In this document: positions 48,973 to 57,873 of the stretch, in pieces | Layout of the letters: every line of letters starts with the position of its first letter | How positions within the stretch are numbered: the stretch's first letter is position 1 | Assembly (NCBI RefSeq): GCF_900110495.1 | Contig: NZ_FODX01000006.1 | Coordinates: 1-64,000 of the forward strand | Direction: 5' to 3' | Source: Nitrosovibrio sp. Nv6 | GTDB taxonomy: Bacteria; Pseudomonadota; Gammaproteobacteria; Burkholderiales; Nitrosomonadaceae | DNA length: 64,000 nucleotides | Notes under the pieces: generated by a model | What the model saw: the letters and a program-made list of their open reading frames with translations, nothing else | What the model was told of the DNA's origin: nothing | The model's database searches: none | Translations under genes and position numbers: made by a program

Positions 48973-49164
48973 TTTGAACCTGATACACGGGAACATACCG
49001 GAACACGGCGAAAATGCGGCGTCAGCAGGAGTTGAAGCCGCGGAAAGGATAACAGAATTTGAAGAAATACTCTGCTTCCTCCCGACCGGTTTGTTATACA
49101 ATCGGCGATTGCTCGCGCGGGTGCGAGGCGCCTGATCAATTTGCGGATTTGAAACGGAGATATT

Positions 49165-49761
49165 ATGAAGAGAATTTTTGGGTGGGCTGCGGGGCTGGCA
49201 TGGGCTACGCTGGTAGCGCTGGTAGCGTTGCCGGCTCATGCGCAACTCATGCTCGCCCATGAAGGCCATCATTCAGGTGACTGTGCCATCAAGTCAGGAG
49301 CTTTTCCCGTAGCTTTCAGTGCTTATGAAAAACCCAAGGGCGACCTTCCGCCCACTCATGCGTATTGCGATCATGTTCCGGAAACGGGCGAGTTGTATTT
49401 CACGGTGGATTTGACCGATCTCGATTCTCGCGAAATCCCCATAGCGCTGCGTCTTGTCATGGAAGGGCATGGAGAAGGTGGGCATGAGATTATGTCCGTA
49501 CCAGCTAAACCTTATCCATCGGGAAGTATTACATTTTCGGTGAATCTGGAGGAACTCGGTCAATACGCCCTGCTACTGGAGACGGAGAAAGCGGGTAAAA
49601 TGACCACAGCGGTACGGATTCCGATACATGTAGGTGGCGGCGGTGGCCATGATGGACATGGTTCAGGCTTTGGCATGACAGAAATTGCTTTGTTGCTGGG
49701 CATAGGGGGGGCTGCCGCTTTCTTCCTGTTGCGCCGCCGAACGAGCGCGAAGATGTCCTGA
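49165..49761 (+). CDS. Exported His/Gly-rich protein with C-terminal membrane anchor, unknown
   Basis: A 198-residue protein with a clear signal peptide ending AHA (near residue 26). The mature part begins MLAHEGHHSGDC and contains about 80 residues of beta-rich sequence (ELYFTVDLTDLDSREIPIAL). The C-terminal part has a Gly/His linker (GGGGGHDGHGSG), one hydrophobic helix (ALLLGIGGAAAFFLLRR) and a basic end, so the domain would face the periplasm. His, Asp and Met content hints at metal, perhaps copper, binding. No family recognised. It follows rnpB at about 190 bp. Confidence 0.75.
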   Translation: MKRIFGWAAGLAWATLVALVALPAHAQLMLAHEGHHSGDCAIKSGAFPVAFSAYEKPKGDLPPTHAYCDHVPETGELYFTVDLTDLDSREIPIALRLVMEGHGEGGHEIMSVPAKPYPSGSITFSVNLEELGQYALLLETEKAGKMTTAVRIPIHVGGGGGHDGHGSGFGMTEIALLLGIGGAAAFFLLRRRTSAKMS

Positions 49762-49810
49762 CTGGTTAATTCGATCTCTCTGTTCAGTTATAACACTCGT
49801 TCAATAGTTG

Positions 49811-49849
49811 CGTCCTGTCAAGCCGGTAGACTACTGGTTTGACAGGACG
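49811..49849. terminator. Long hairpin downstream of the His-rich protein gene
   Basis: CGTCCTGTCAA (49811-49821) and TTGACAGGACG (49839-49849) are perfect inverted copies; the interior also pairs (CCGGTAG with CTACTGG, one G-T pair), giving a nearly uninterrupted 18-bp stem. It starts 50 bp after the stop codon. There is no T run. It may terminate or protect the transcript. The rest of 49850-50090 holds nothing I recognise. Confidence 0.55.
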
Positions 49850-50090
49850 TAAATATTGGACTCCCGTAGGGCATCAATAACCTATCCCTTGGAATAGCCA
49901 TCCTTCGATTCATGACGAAGGCGGTAGTTGTCACCTGCCGATCTATTCGGGCGGAGTCTTCCTATCTGAGATATTCGAATCTCATGTACGGGAACCACTA
50001 TCAAAGTAGAGGGAGAGGGGTCAAACACAGACTTTCACGGATTTTTCAGAGATCGCTGTCAATCCTCCACAGGAATAAAATTTCCTGATG

Positions 50091-51278
50091 TTATTGGAAA
50101 ATAGTTTTGCGTAGCTCGGAAAAAGCGTTGCCCACATAGTCCATCTGTTCACTGCTGTGGGCTGCGCTAACGCTGCAACGCACCAATGAATTTCCTTCGG
50201 GCGCGGCAGGCGGTACGACCAGATTGACATAGATGCCGTGTTCAAGCAGACCCCTCCATAGCGCCAGCGCCTGCTGCGGCGTGTCAAGTATGGTTGCGAT
50301 AACGGGACTGGGCTCCGGACCAAGCCGATAGCCGAGCTTATCGAGCCGGGAATATAGTTTATGTACATTCTGCCAGAGCTGCCGGCGTAATCCGGTACCG
50401 CCCCGCAGTAACCTGAGCGCCGCCCGTGTCGATGCAATGGTAGCCGGTGTAGGCGACGCGGTGAATATATACGGGCGGCTGACATAGCGTAATTGATCAA
50501 GTTGTGGATGTTTGCTCACACAATAGCCACCGATACCGCCCAGACTTTTACTGAAAGTACCGGTGATGAAATCAACTTCGCCAACAAGTCCCGTTTCTTC
50601 CACCAGACCCTGGCCTGTCTTACCCAGCACCCCGAGGGAATGCGCTTCGTCCAGAAGAAGTGTGCTGCCGTAAGTGTCTTTTAATTTAACGACATCAGCC
50701 AGCGGCGCTCGATCGCCCAGCATGCTGTAAATGCCTTCAACAATGATGAGCGTGGAACGAGAGCGATCTCCCAAACGCCGAAGGCGCTTTTCCAGATCGA
50801 CCATATCATTATGTCTGAACCTGATAATCTCGGCGCCACTTAAGCGGCATCCATCATAAATACTTGCGTGGGAGTCGCCATCAATAAGAACAACGTCACC
50901 AGCGCCCGCCAAGCCAGAGATCGTGGCGAGATTGGCTTGATAACCGGTTGTGAATACGATGCAGGAATGGCATTGGTAAAAATCTGCAAACTCCTGCTCA
51001 AGGGCGCGGTGACCACTGTAACTGCCGTTGGCCATGCGTGATCCCGTCGTGCCTGTGCCCTCGCTATCGATCGCCGCATGGGCTGCCTGCAGGCATTCGG
51101 GCGCGAATGTGAGCCCCAGATAGTTGTTCGTACCGAGGAATAGTATGCGGCGTTCGCCAATTTTTGCCTCGGTGGAAGAATAAACTGCATCTATGGGCGT
51201 ACCAAAAACCTCAACGTCTTCAGGTAACAGGGCTTTTCGCGCCGCCGCAACGGCATCAAGCTTATCTAGCAAACTCAT
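50091..51278 (-). CDS. Alpha-oxoamine synthase, serine palmitoyltransferase-like
   Basis: A 395-residue PLP enzyme that condenses an amino acid with an acyl thioester. The PLP lysine is in GTFSKSLGGIGGY (about residue 241), and LLLDEAHSLGVLG holds the PLP-binding Asp and His. The region GTGTTGSRMANGSYSGH-ALE is of the type found in serine palmitoyltransferases rather than BioF (which has GGGGSR) or Kbl. Its direct contact with an ACP gene (next stop and start adjacent) also favours a lipid role, with serine and an acyl-ACP as inferred substrates giving 3-oxosphinganine. BioF or a CqsA-like synthase remain alternatives. Confidence 0.85.
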   Translation of the reverse strand: MSLLDKLDAVAAARKALLPEDVEVFGTPIDAVYSSTEAKIGERRILFLGTNNYLGLTFAPECLQAAHAAIDSEGTGTTGSRMANGSYSGHRALEQEFADFYQCHSCIVFTTGYQANLATISGLAGAGDVVLIDGDSHASIYDGCRLSGAEIIRFRHNDMVDLEKRLRRLGDRSRSTLIIVEGIYSMLGDRAPLADVVKLKDTYGSTLLLDEAHSLGVLGKTGQGLVEETGLVGEVDFITGTFSKSLGGIGGYCVSKHPQLDQLRYVSRPYIFTASPTPATIASTRAALRLLRGGTGLRRQLWQNVHKLYSRLDKLGYRLGPEPSPVIATILDTPQQALALWRGLLEHGIYVNLVVPPAAPEGNSLVRCSVSAAHSSEQMDYVGNAFSELRKTIFQ

Positions 51279-51530
51279 TTATTTTGCAGTTCTTATCTGA
51301 TGAATTAACGTCGCGAGCTCGTGAACAGTCTGAACATCCGCAAGCGCATTGATTGGCACGGAAATATCAAACTCATCCTCGATTTCCATGATCAAATTCA
51401 ATAACTTGACGGAGTCGATTGCAAGCTGATTAATAAGATCCGTGTCCGGTGTAATTTCTACATCAGGACCGGTAAATTGCTTGAGATGGTGGCACAGTTT
51501 CTGCAGTACATCGGTGTAATCGCTCGCCAT
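51279..51530 (-). CDS. Acyl carrier protein of the sphingolipid-like cluster
   Basis: An 83-residue ACP. The phosphopantetheine Ser is in LAIDSVKLLNLIMEIEDEF (about residue 39), a normal DS-x-x-x-L site, followed by acidic helix 2 and DVQTVHELATLI. It differs from a housekeeping AcpP in its longer N-terminus and being outside a fab operon. It abuts the oxoamine synthase gene exactly (51279/51278), so it is probably the acyl donor for that enzyme. Confidence 0.92.
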   Translation of the reverse strand: MASDYTDVLQKLCHHLKQFTGPDVEITPDTDLINQLAIDSVKLLNLIMEIEDEFDISVPINALADVQTVHELATLIHQIRTAK

Positions 51531-51572
51531 GGCTTGGTTCTGATTTGATTTGACGGGTTAAAATTATATTGC

Positions 51573-52487
51573 TTATATTGCTTCAGGCAAGGCATCACGC
51601 AGTTGAACGGAAGGTTGCCAGTTGGGAAGCGCCCGGGTCAGAGGCGTAATATCGCACACCCAGTTGGGATGGCGTAACTCCCTGACCTTCCCCGGCGTCA
51701 GCATTGGGGAATATCGCAGTAACCGGGCCAACCACAAATTAATGGTGGCGATCACCGAAACAAGTGCTCCTGGAAAGAAAATGCAATGCACAGGCCGTTG
51801 CCAGACCCCTTGTGCAATGTCCGCCACGGATTGACTATCGTAGCCCCCCGGCATTCCGTCATCGAGCTCATAAAGTCCTCGCACAGGCGTCTCGCTGGAA
51901 AGCCAGCAGATAATAGCCGTGACCAAATCATCGACGTGCAGTAAACCAAAGCGCATCGCACGCGGCCCGACCATTGGTAATATCCCGCGTTGGGTCACTC
52001 TGAAGAGGGGGCTCATTTCCTTATCGCCTGGACCATAAACCGCAGTCGGGCGAAAAACTGCACATGCCATTTTGTCCGAGCAGTCGCTCAACACCTGCTC
52101 AGCCATGCGCTTACTGGTTGCATACCAGGAAAGCTCCGGTTGTCTTGCAGCAAGGGAGGATATAAGGAGAAAACGAGGCGGCGAACTTTGCTCCATCGAG
52201 GCGCGCGCCAGATTTTCCGTACCGCCAACATTGGTATGAACGAAATCATCAAGAGAACTGCCCCGGACCTGGCCGGCGCAATGCACGACGGCAACAGTAT
52301 CTTTGACAAGTCGCCGCAATGCATCGACGTCGTCCAGATCGCCTTCGATCCATTGCGTAAACTCATCATCTACGCGTGGGCGCCTGGTCAAGGCCCTGAC
52401 CTTCCACCCTTCCTTGATCAGTGACTGTAAAAGCGCACGACCAATAAAGCCGGTGGCGCCAGTCACGGCCACCAATGACTGCGACAT
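51573..52487 (-). CDS. NAD-dependent epimerase/reductase (ceramide-reductase-like)
   Basis: A 304-residue extended SDR. The Rossmann motif VTGATGFIGRALL is at the N-terminus, VVHCAGQVRG follows, and the catalytic Tyr and Lys are in WYATSKRMAEQ; VFRPTAVYGPGD is typical of extended SDRs. In Caulobacter a gene of this family (CerR) reduces the 3-oxo group of the ceramide precursor and lies beside spt and its ACP. That role here is inferred from the cluster. It lies 42 bp before the ACP gene and 7 bp after the ligase gene. Confidence 0.88.
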   Translation of the reverse strand: MSQSLVAVTGATGFIGRALLQSLIKEGWKVRALTRRPRVDDEFTQWIEGDLDDVDALRRLVKDTVAVVHCAGQVRGSSLDDFVHTNVGGTENLARASMEQSSPPRFLLISSLAARQPELSWYATSKRMAEQVLSDCSDKMACAVFRPTAVYGPGDKEMSPLFRVTQRGILPMVGPRAMRFGLLHVDDLVTAIICWLSSETPVRGLYELDDGMPGGYDSQSVADIAQGVWQRPVHCIFFPGALVSVIATINLWLARLLRYSPMLTPGKVRELRHPNWVCDITPLTRALPNWQPSVQLRDALPEAI

Positions 52488-52494
52488 CTCCCGA

Positions 52495-54354
52495 TTATAT
52501 GTCCCCAGACTCGGCTGATAGCTGGTCTGTCAGGTTGGTTCGCTGTATGAACCCCTGGCGTGCCGCAAAACGCGATAATTTCCCGGAGGAGGTCCGAGGC
52601 AACGTATGCGGAGGAACCAATTCAACCAGGCAATTAACGCCGAACGCCATGTACACAAGCCGCTGCAATCTGCTGGTGAGAGATTGCCGATCTGTTACTG
52701 ACGTTAGGCGACATTCGATAACCAGAACAATCGTCGTAGCGTCATTAGCGTCAGTTATGCCAAAAGCGGATGCTTCCCGGGTCCTCACCTCAGGCTGCTG
52801 CTCGGCAAGTTCTTCTATATCCTGAGCGCGAATGTTCCGTCCGTTGACAATTATTACATCGGTGCGGCGGCCAGTAACATAAAGCTCGCCATCAAAAAGG
52901 AATCCCAGATCGCCCGTATCCAACCAATTGCCAGGCTGGAGCGTTTTCCGGGTATCTTCCGGATTATTAAAGTAACCCGTCATAATACTGCTACCTTGCA
53001 CCAGAACGCTGCCAACCCTTAAATCCGGCAACTCCTGCCCGGCATCATCGACCACCTTGACTGTATGTCCGGGCAAGGCGCGGCCGCAATTTACAAATTC
53101 GCTATATTTCCTGCCATCCGCCTGTAATCGAATTGCCATCTTTTTATCAACCAGGGTTCCTGCATCAACTCGCAGGCTCTGAAAACCCTGACCAACTTGA
53201 GAAAAAGTGACCGCAAGTGTCGATTCGGCCAGCCCGTAGCAGGGGAGGAAGGCCCGTGCATCAAATCCCGCAGGTGCGAATTTTTCCGCAAAATTCCTCA
53301 GGGTATCGGGTCGGATCATTTCGGCGCCGACGCCAGCGGCGCGCCAGCTGCTAAGATCAAGATCTTCCAGGTCGGAATCGCGAACCCGCAGGGTGCAGAG
53401 TTTAAGACCAAATGGCTGACTAAACGCCACAGTAGCGCGATTCCTGCTAATCAGCCGCAACCATTGAAGTGGTCTGATCGCGAAATCCCGTGTTGCCAGA
53501 TAATCAACAGAAACCTGTGCCACCATGGGGGCCATCACCATGCCAACCAGGCCCATGTCGTGATAAAACGGCAGCCAGGACGCGCAACGGTCACCCGCGT
53601 GAATTTCCAATCCATGGCGAACAATTCCCTGCAGATTGCTCATCAATGCGCGTTCTGTAATGATCACTCCGCGCGGAACACGGGTGCTCCCGGAGGTAAA
53701 TTGGAGATAGGCGATTTCATCAGGATGATTCAGCGGCAGGGTCGCATCTGGAAGCGGGAAATTACCGAGTTGCTCCGGAGTACCGACCCAGCGCAATTGC
53801 TGCGACCCCTCGGCAGCTTCTTCGAGGAAGTTAATATAATCCACATTGGCGACTGCGGCACTCGCCTGGCCGGCTTCAAGCATGCCGCGAAGCTGTTGAA
53901 CATACACCGCATGACTGCCGAGATTGACCGGGACGGGCATTGCAAAAGGAATCAGTCCCGCGAACCGGCATGCAAAAAATAATTCGACAAACTCCGGGGT
54001 GGTATCGGCAATAATTGCCACACGATCGCCACTGGTCAGACCAATGCCGAGCAGCCGTTGCGCCGAGATACGGGCATTTTGCCTTAGCGCTTGATAGGGA
54101 AGGACTGAGCGTAGATTGCCTCTGGCATCGTAAAAATTATATCCAGCAGTCCCCGCTGCCGCATATTCCAATGCAGCGGTCAAGGTTTCAAAGTCAGCCA
54201 ATCTCTGAATTTGAGTGTTATGAGTCGGTGTTGGGGTTATTGCTATCGGTGACTCGTTTAATAACCGAGGATCAAACGCTTGCGTTAGCGGAGCGTTCAA
54301 CTTCGCTATTGTTGAACTCAAGGTCTTCCCCTCCAAATTAATGGTGCTAGTCAT
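52495..54354 (-). CDS. Fatty-acyl-AMP ligase (FAAL-like) of the sphingolipid-like cluster
   Basis: A 619-residue adenylate-forming enzyme. Motifs: FTSGSTRVPRGVIITE (A3), PCYGLAESTLAVTF (A5), LDTGDLGFL (A7) and VTGRRTDVIIVNGRNIRAQDIEE (A8), where the asparagine-containing RN-type sequence is like FAALs that load acyl-AMP onto ACP instead of CoA. The N-terminal LTAALEYAAAGTAGYNFYDARG is also FAAL-like. It is the first gene of the four-gene block and probably loads the ACP. ATG at 54354 is chosen, but it lacks a clear SD; a GTG at 54492 is possible. Confidence 0.88.
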   Translation of the reverse strand: MTSTINLEGKTLSSTIAKLNAPLTQAFDPRLLNESPIAITPTPTHNTQIQRLADFETLTAALEYAAAGTAGYNFYDARGNLRSVLPYQALRQNARISAQRLLGIGLTSGDRVAIIADTTPEFVELFFACRFAGLIPFAMPVPVNLGSHAVYVQQLRGMLEAGQASAAVANVDYINFLEEAAEGSQQLRWVGTPEQLGNFPLPDATLPLNHPDEIAYLQFTSGSTRVPRGVIITERALMSNLQGIVRHGLEIHAGDRCASWLPFYHDMGLVGMVMAPMVAQVSVDYLATRDFAIRPLQWLRLISRNRATVAFSQPFGLKLCTLRVRDSDLEDLDLSSWRAAGVGAEMIRPDTLRNFAEKFAPAGFDARAFLPCYGLAESTLAVTFSQVGQGFQSLRVDAGTLVDKKMAIRLQADGRKYSEFVNCGRALPGHTVKVVDDAGQELPDLRVGSVLVQGSSIMTGYFNNPEDTRKTLQPGNWLDTGDLGFLFDGELYVTGRRTDVIIVNGRNIRAQDIEELAEQQPEVRTREASAFGITDANDATTIVLVIECRLTSVTDRQSLTSRLQRLVYMAFGVNCLVELVPPHTLPRTSSGKLSRFAARQGFIQRTNLTDQLSAESGDI

Positions 54355-54963
54355 CTTTTTGTAATGTAAAGGATTCCGATCGGAAACATTATTCTCGTTG
54401 CAATTATCCGCTGATGGCTGAATCGAGGCGCTCAGCTTGAAAATCAAATTATTAAAGCAAAAATCCCACGTACCGCCCCCTAAAACCGACACGTGTTAAT
54501 TTAATCAATTAACGAGCTCCTATTATAGCTACCTGTCGGAGCACCGCGACCTATATATACGGGGTAAAAACACCAAACACCGCCGGGCCTCCGCACGCAG
54601 ATGCCGTTTAAATAAATAATTGCAGGTTTTTCGCTCGTTTTCCAGGGCTGCAAGAGCAACAGGGTCCATTCTGTACGAGTTGGCAGCCAATATAAAGAGA
54701 TTTTGGAGAATGGAAGAGAAATGTGTAGCTTTTTTGCAACACTTGCTCGAAACCAGCGATACCAATTTTGGTCCTGCGAAGCTGACCTCAATTTATCTGG
54801 CTGCACGTGCGGCATTCTACATCAACACAAGTGCCGAATGGACGAGTAGTTTCAATCGCCAAACGAGTCCCACCCCGTAGCCAGGCGTTTTACCAAGTGT
54901 TGTTAAATGCGCCCCTATTTTGCCGCAAGGTATCGGCAACTCCGGAAACCGGAACCCAATACT
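54355..54963. other. Intergenic region upstream of the FAAL gene
   Basis: About 600 bp without a convincing gene; short frames on both strands lack motifs and SDs. On the minus strand there is a TATAAT (54522-54527) with no good -35, and an AT-rich near-palindrome TTAATT-TAATC-AATTAA (54496-54512) between it and the gene. These could be the promoter and an operator of the four-gene operon. Confidence 0.35.
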
Positions 54964-55308
54964 TCAGGCTCCAACCCATGCTTTCGCGTCCCCGTAATCA
55001 TTGAATACCCTGATGTCGGCGTCAACGAATAAATTAGACACCCACGCACTCCAGGCACGCCATTGGTTCTCGGTGATTATTGCGACCCGATTGAATTCGC
55101 TGCCGTGTTCCCGGATGAACTTGATGTCCTCCCATACGACGTCGACGGTGTAATCCACCATATCGCGCCAATCGAACAGTACGTTCAATTTGCCGTCGCC
55201 CCGCGATTTCCGGAGCACCTGCCCCTCGAATTCCTTGTAGTCAGCCAAGGTAAATTCACCGAAAACGGCAACGCTGATCAGATTATCAGTTTCCTGAATG
55301 GTAATCAT
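54964..55308 (-). CDS. SpoIIAA/STAS-like protein
   Basis: A 114-residue protein of the SpoIIAA-like (STAS/SEC14) family: MITIQETDNLISVAVFGEFT-type N-terminus, LADYKEFEG, NVLFDWRDMVDYT, and FNRVAIITENQWRAW followed by ADIRVF. Such small proteins are common and not functionally defined; a role in lipid or partner binding has been proposed for the fold. It follows the Rieske gene by 35 bp on the same strand. Confidence 0.88.
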   Translation of the reverse strand: MITIQETDNLISVAVFGEFTLADYKEFEGQVLRKSRGDGKLNVLFDWRDMVDYTVDVVWEDIKFIREHGSEFNRVAIITENQWRAWSAWVSNLFVDADIRVFNDYGDAKAWVGA

Positions 55309-55343
55309 GGTAATCCCGACAAAACGCGAATTCTACAGGCATA

Positions 55344-56450
55344 CTAATAGTCCTTGATGTGCGGTTCGATTTCCCGTCGCAAAAATTCATGGAAGTGTGC
55401 CATACCATCTTCCATCGGCGACTGATAGGGGCCGGTTTCGTTGATCCCCCGCTCAAACAGGGCCCGGCGTCCGGCGGTTATCAGCTTGCAGATTTCATCA
55501 TCCTCGACCGCGGTTTCGTGGTAGGCCGCTTGTTCTGCTTCAATAAATTCACGTTCAAACAACGCTATGTCTTCTGGATAATAAAATTCGACCACGTTTG
55601 TGCAGCGCTCTGTTCCCGCTGGAAGCACCATGCTGATAATCAATACATGAGGATACCATTCTAACATGATGTTGGGATAGTAGAGCATCCAGATCGCGCC
55701 GTGCCTTGGCGTTTTTCCCGCGGTTTGACGTAATAGTTGTTCATGCCATCTGGCGTAAACCGGCGTACCTGGTCGAGTGAGATCATTGTTTATACCTACG
55801 GTCTGTACGTTGTACCATTCTTGAAATTCCCATGCCAACCTGGTGGTATCAACGAAGTTGCCCAGCCCTGGATGATACGATTCGACGTGATAGTCTTCGA
55901 GATAAACCTCGATAAAAGTCTTCCAATTGCAAGCGTATTCTTCTATCTGAACGCATTCCAGCACATGGCCGGAAAAGTCGAAATCCTGGAGCACGCTCAA
56001 GTTCGCCAGGTCGCGTGCCACATTTCGCTTGCCTTCAAAGAGCAGGCCGTTCCAATTCTGCAATGGCGTATTGCCAAGATTGAGGCAGGGATTTTCGGAA
56101 AAATGGGGAGCACCAAGCAGTGTGCCGTGCAAATCGTATGTCCAGCGGTGTATGGGGCAAACAATGTTTCGGGTATTGCCACGGCCCTTGAGCAGCAGAG
56201 ATTGCCGGTGGCGGCAGACGTTCGACAATAGCTCAATGCCGCCTTTGTTACGCACCAGTATTTTGGCATTGCTCATCCATTCCGGCACATAATAATCACC
56301 CACCTCCGGCAGCATGATTTCATGGCCGACGTAACCGGGCCCCCGCTCAAATAAATAACGCTTTTCCAAATCGAGAATACGGGGATCGAGATACCAGTCA
56401 ATAGGCAGTTGCGTCGGCGCCAGTTGGAAAACATCAACGAGATCGGACAT
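55344..56450 (-). CDS. Rieske non-heme iron oxygenase, alpha subunit
   Basis: A 368-residue ring-hydroxylating-dioxygenase-type protein. The Rieske [2Fe-2S] ligands are in VCRHRQ and CPIHRWTYD (near residues 80-102). The catalytic domain shows the mononuclear iron site DYHVESYHPG (about residues 195-204). No reductase or beta subunit is adjacent. Similar genes lie beside xseB-ispA-dxs in other betaproteobacteria; the substrate is unknown. It is divergent from xseB. Confidence 0.9.
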   Translation of the reverse strand: MSDLVDVFQLAPTQLPIDWYLDPRILDLEKRYLFERGPGYVGHEIMLPEVGDYYVPEWMSNAKILVRNKGGIELLSNVCRHRQSLLLKGRGNTRNIVCPIHRWTYDLHGTLLGAPHFSENPCLNLGNTPLQNWNGLLFEGKRNVARDLANLSVLQDFDFSGHVLECVQIEEYACNWKTFIEVYLEDYHVESYHPGLGNFVDTTRLAWEFQEWYNVQTVGINNDLTRPGTPVYARWHEQLLRQTAGKTPRHGAIWMLYYPNIMLEWYPHVLIISMVLPAGTERCTNVVEFYYPEDIALFEREFIEAEQAAYHETAVEDDEICKLITAGRRALFERGINETGPYQSPMEDGMAHFHEFLRREIEPHIKDY

Positions 56451-56686
56451 ATCCGTTACTTTAGACCTTTTCGAGGAGTAAAAAAGATAGTTGAAATATT
56501 AAAATGCTGACCAAATGCAGCAAGAAATCCGGAAAGGGCCTGCTCTCTCCCGGAAACGCTTATAATCTCGACTAAGAGACCCTTTTTGAGGGAAAGTTTC
56601 GTGGATATAATTGACCTGACCCCGCTTATTGCGTTATTTTTGTAGCTTCCCGGCAATATACCTATTCCGTGACAGATGTGTTTATC

Positions 56687-56941
56687 ATGACAAAGCCCGC
56701 TAACCCCGTCAAATTTTCGCCGCCGGAAAGTTTTGAAGCCGCACTGGCCGAATTGGAAAGCATTGTAGTAGAAATGGAAGCAGGGCAAATGCCACTTGAG
56801 CTGTCGCTCGAAGCTCACAAACGTGGCACGGAGTTGTTACAATACTGCCAATCAAAGCTACAGAACGCACAACAACAGGTACGTCTTCTTGAGGCCGAAA
56901 CACTGAAAAATTTCTCCCCATCCGGTATCGATGACCGCTGA
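56687..56941 (+). CDS. xseB: Exodeoxyribonuclease VII small subunit
   Basis: An 84-residue helical subunit: SFEAALAELESIVVEMEAGQMPLE is the family signature, followed by LSLEAHKRGTELLQYCQSKL. It binds XseA in single-strand DNA degradation. ATG at 56687 is chosen over GTG 56669, as it fits the usual length. It overlaps ispA by 11 bp, the common operon form. Confidence 0.95.
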   Translation: MTKPANPVKFSPPESFEAALAELESIVVEMEAGQMPLELSLEAHKRGTELLQYCQSKLQNAQQQVRLLEAETLKNFSPSGIDDR

Positions 56942-57824
56942 TTTCCAGGATTGGGCGAGGAGCCGCCAGGTACGCATAGAAAATTCCCTGCAGACCCTGC
57001 TTCCCGCCGCAAATGTTGCCCCCGAGCGTCTGCACGACGCGATGCGTTACACCGTTCTCGGTGGAGGCAAGCGCGTGCGTCCGCTGCTGGCCTTTGCGGC
57101 GGGAGAGCTGAACGGGGCGGATGAGGAGCGTGTGACAATCGCTGCCGCCGCAGTAGAGCTCATACATGCCTATTCGCTGGTGCATGATGATTTGCCTTGT
57201 ATGGATAACGACGTGTTGCGGCGGGGTAAGCCGACTTGTCATGTCGAGTATGGCGAAGCCATTGCCTTGTTGGCGGGCGACAGTTTGCAAAGCCTGGCCT
57301 TTCAATTGCTGGCCGAAAACTGCCTGGCGGATAACCCGCAGATACAATTACAAATGATCAAGCGCTTGGCATACGCCTCGGGCTCGCGTGGCATGGCCGG
57401 CGGACAGGCGGTTGATCTCGCCAGCGTCGGCAAGATGTTAAGTCTGCCAGAGCTGGAATTCATGCATATTCACAAGACTGGAGCTCTTATCCGTGCTGCC
57501 GTCATGCTTGGCGCCTCTTGCGGTAGCCGCTTGTCCGAAAACCAGCTGATGAGCCTTGATCATTTCGCCAAATGCATGGGCCTTGCGTTCCAGGTAGTGG
57601 ACGATCTGCTGGATGCAGAAGCTACCACCGCGACGTTAGGCAAAACCGCCGGGAAGGACGCCGAAAATAATAAACCAACATACGTGAGCATTCTGGGAGG
57701 CGTCCAGGCACGTGAACTGGCCGAAGCGTTGCGGCGCGATGCATATCAGTCGTTGGAGCCTTTTGGTGCAATGGCGGAGCGGTTGCGGCAAGTAACCGAC
57801 TTCATCATCCAGCGGGAGTTTTAA
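56931..57824 (+). CDS. ispA: Farnesyl diphosphate synthase (polyprenyl synthetase)
   Basis: A 297-residue enzyme making geranyl and farnesyl diphosphate from IPP and DMAPP. It has GGGKRVRPLLAFAAGE, the first Asp-rich motif in LVHDDLPCMDND (with the insertion typical of type II FPP synthases), and the second, FQVVDDLLDAE. Farnesyl diphosphate feeds quinones, undecaprenyl phosphate and heme o. It overlaps xseB and precedes dxs by 49 bp. Confidence 0.96.
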   Translation: MTADFQDWARSRQVRIENSLQTLLPAANVAPERLHDAMRYTVLGGGKRVRPLLAFAAGELNGADEERVTIAAAAVELIHAYSLVHDDLPCMDNDVLRRGKPTCHVEYGEAIALLAGDSLQSLAFQLLAENCLADNPQIQLQMIKRLAYASGSRGMAGGQAVDLASVGKMLSLPELEFMHIHKTGALIRAAVMLGASCGSRLSENQLMSLDHFAKCMGLAFQVVDDLLDAEATTATLGKTAGKDAENNKPTYVSILGGVQARELAEALRRDAYQSLEPFGAMAERLRQVTDFIIQREF

Positions 57825-57873
57825 GGCCGGTATATTTCCCATGGTAAAGAATATTATTATTTTCAAGGTTTAA

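Noticed and set aside
49850-50030. Possible group II intron 3' end (GTACGG-like hairpin)
   Set aside because: A small hairpin and a TGTACGGG string are present, but no domain V consensus or reverse transcriptase gene could be found.
54501-54880. Short frames on both strands ahead of the FAAL gene
   Set aside because: No SD, no recognisable domain, and overlapping frames of equal length on both strands suggest chance.
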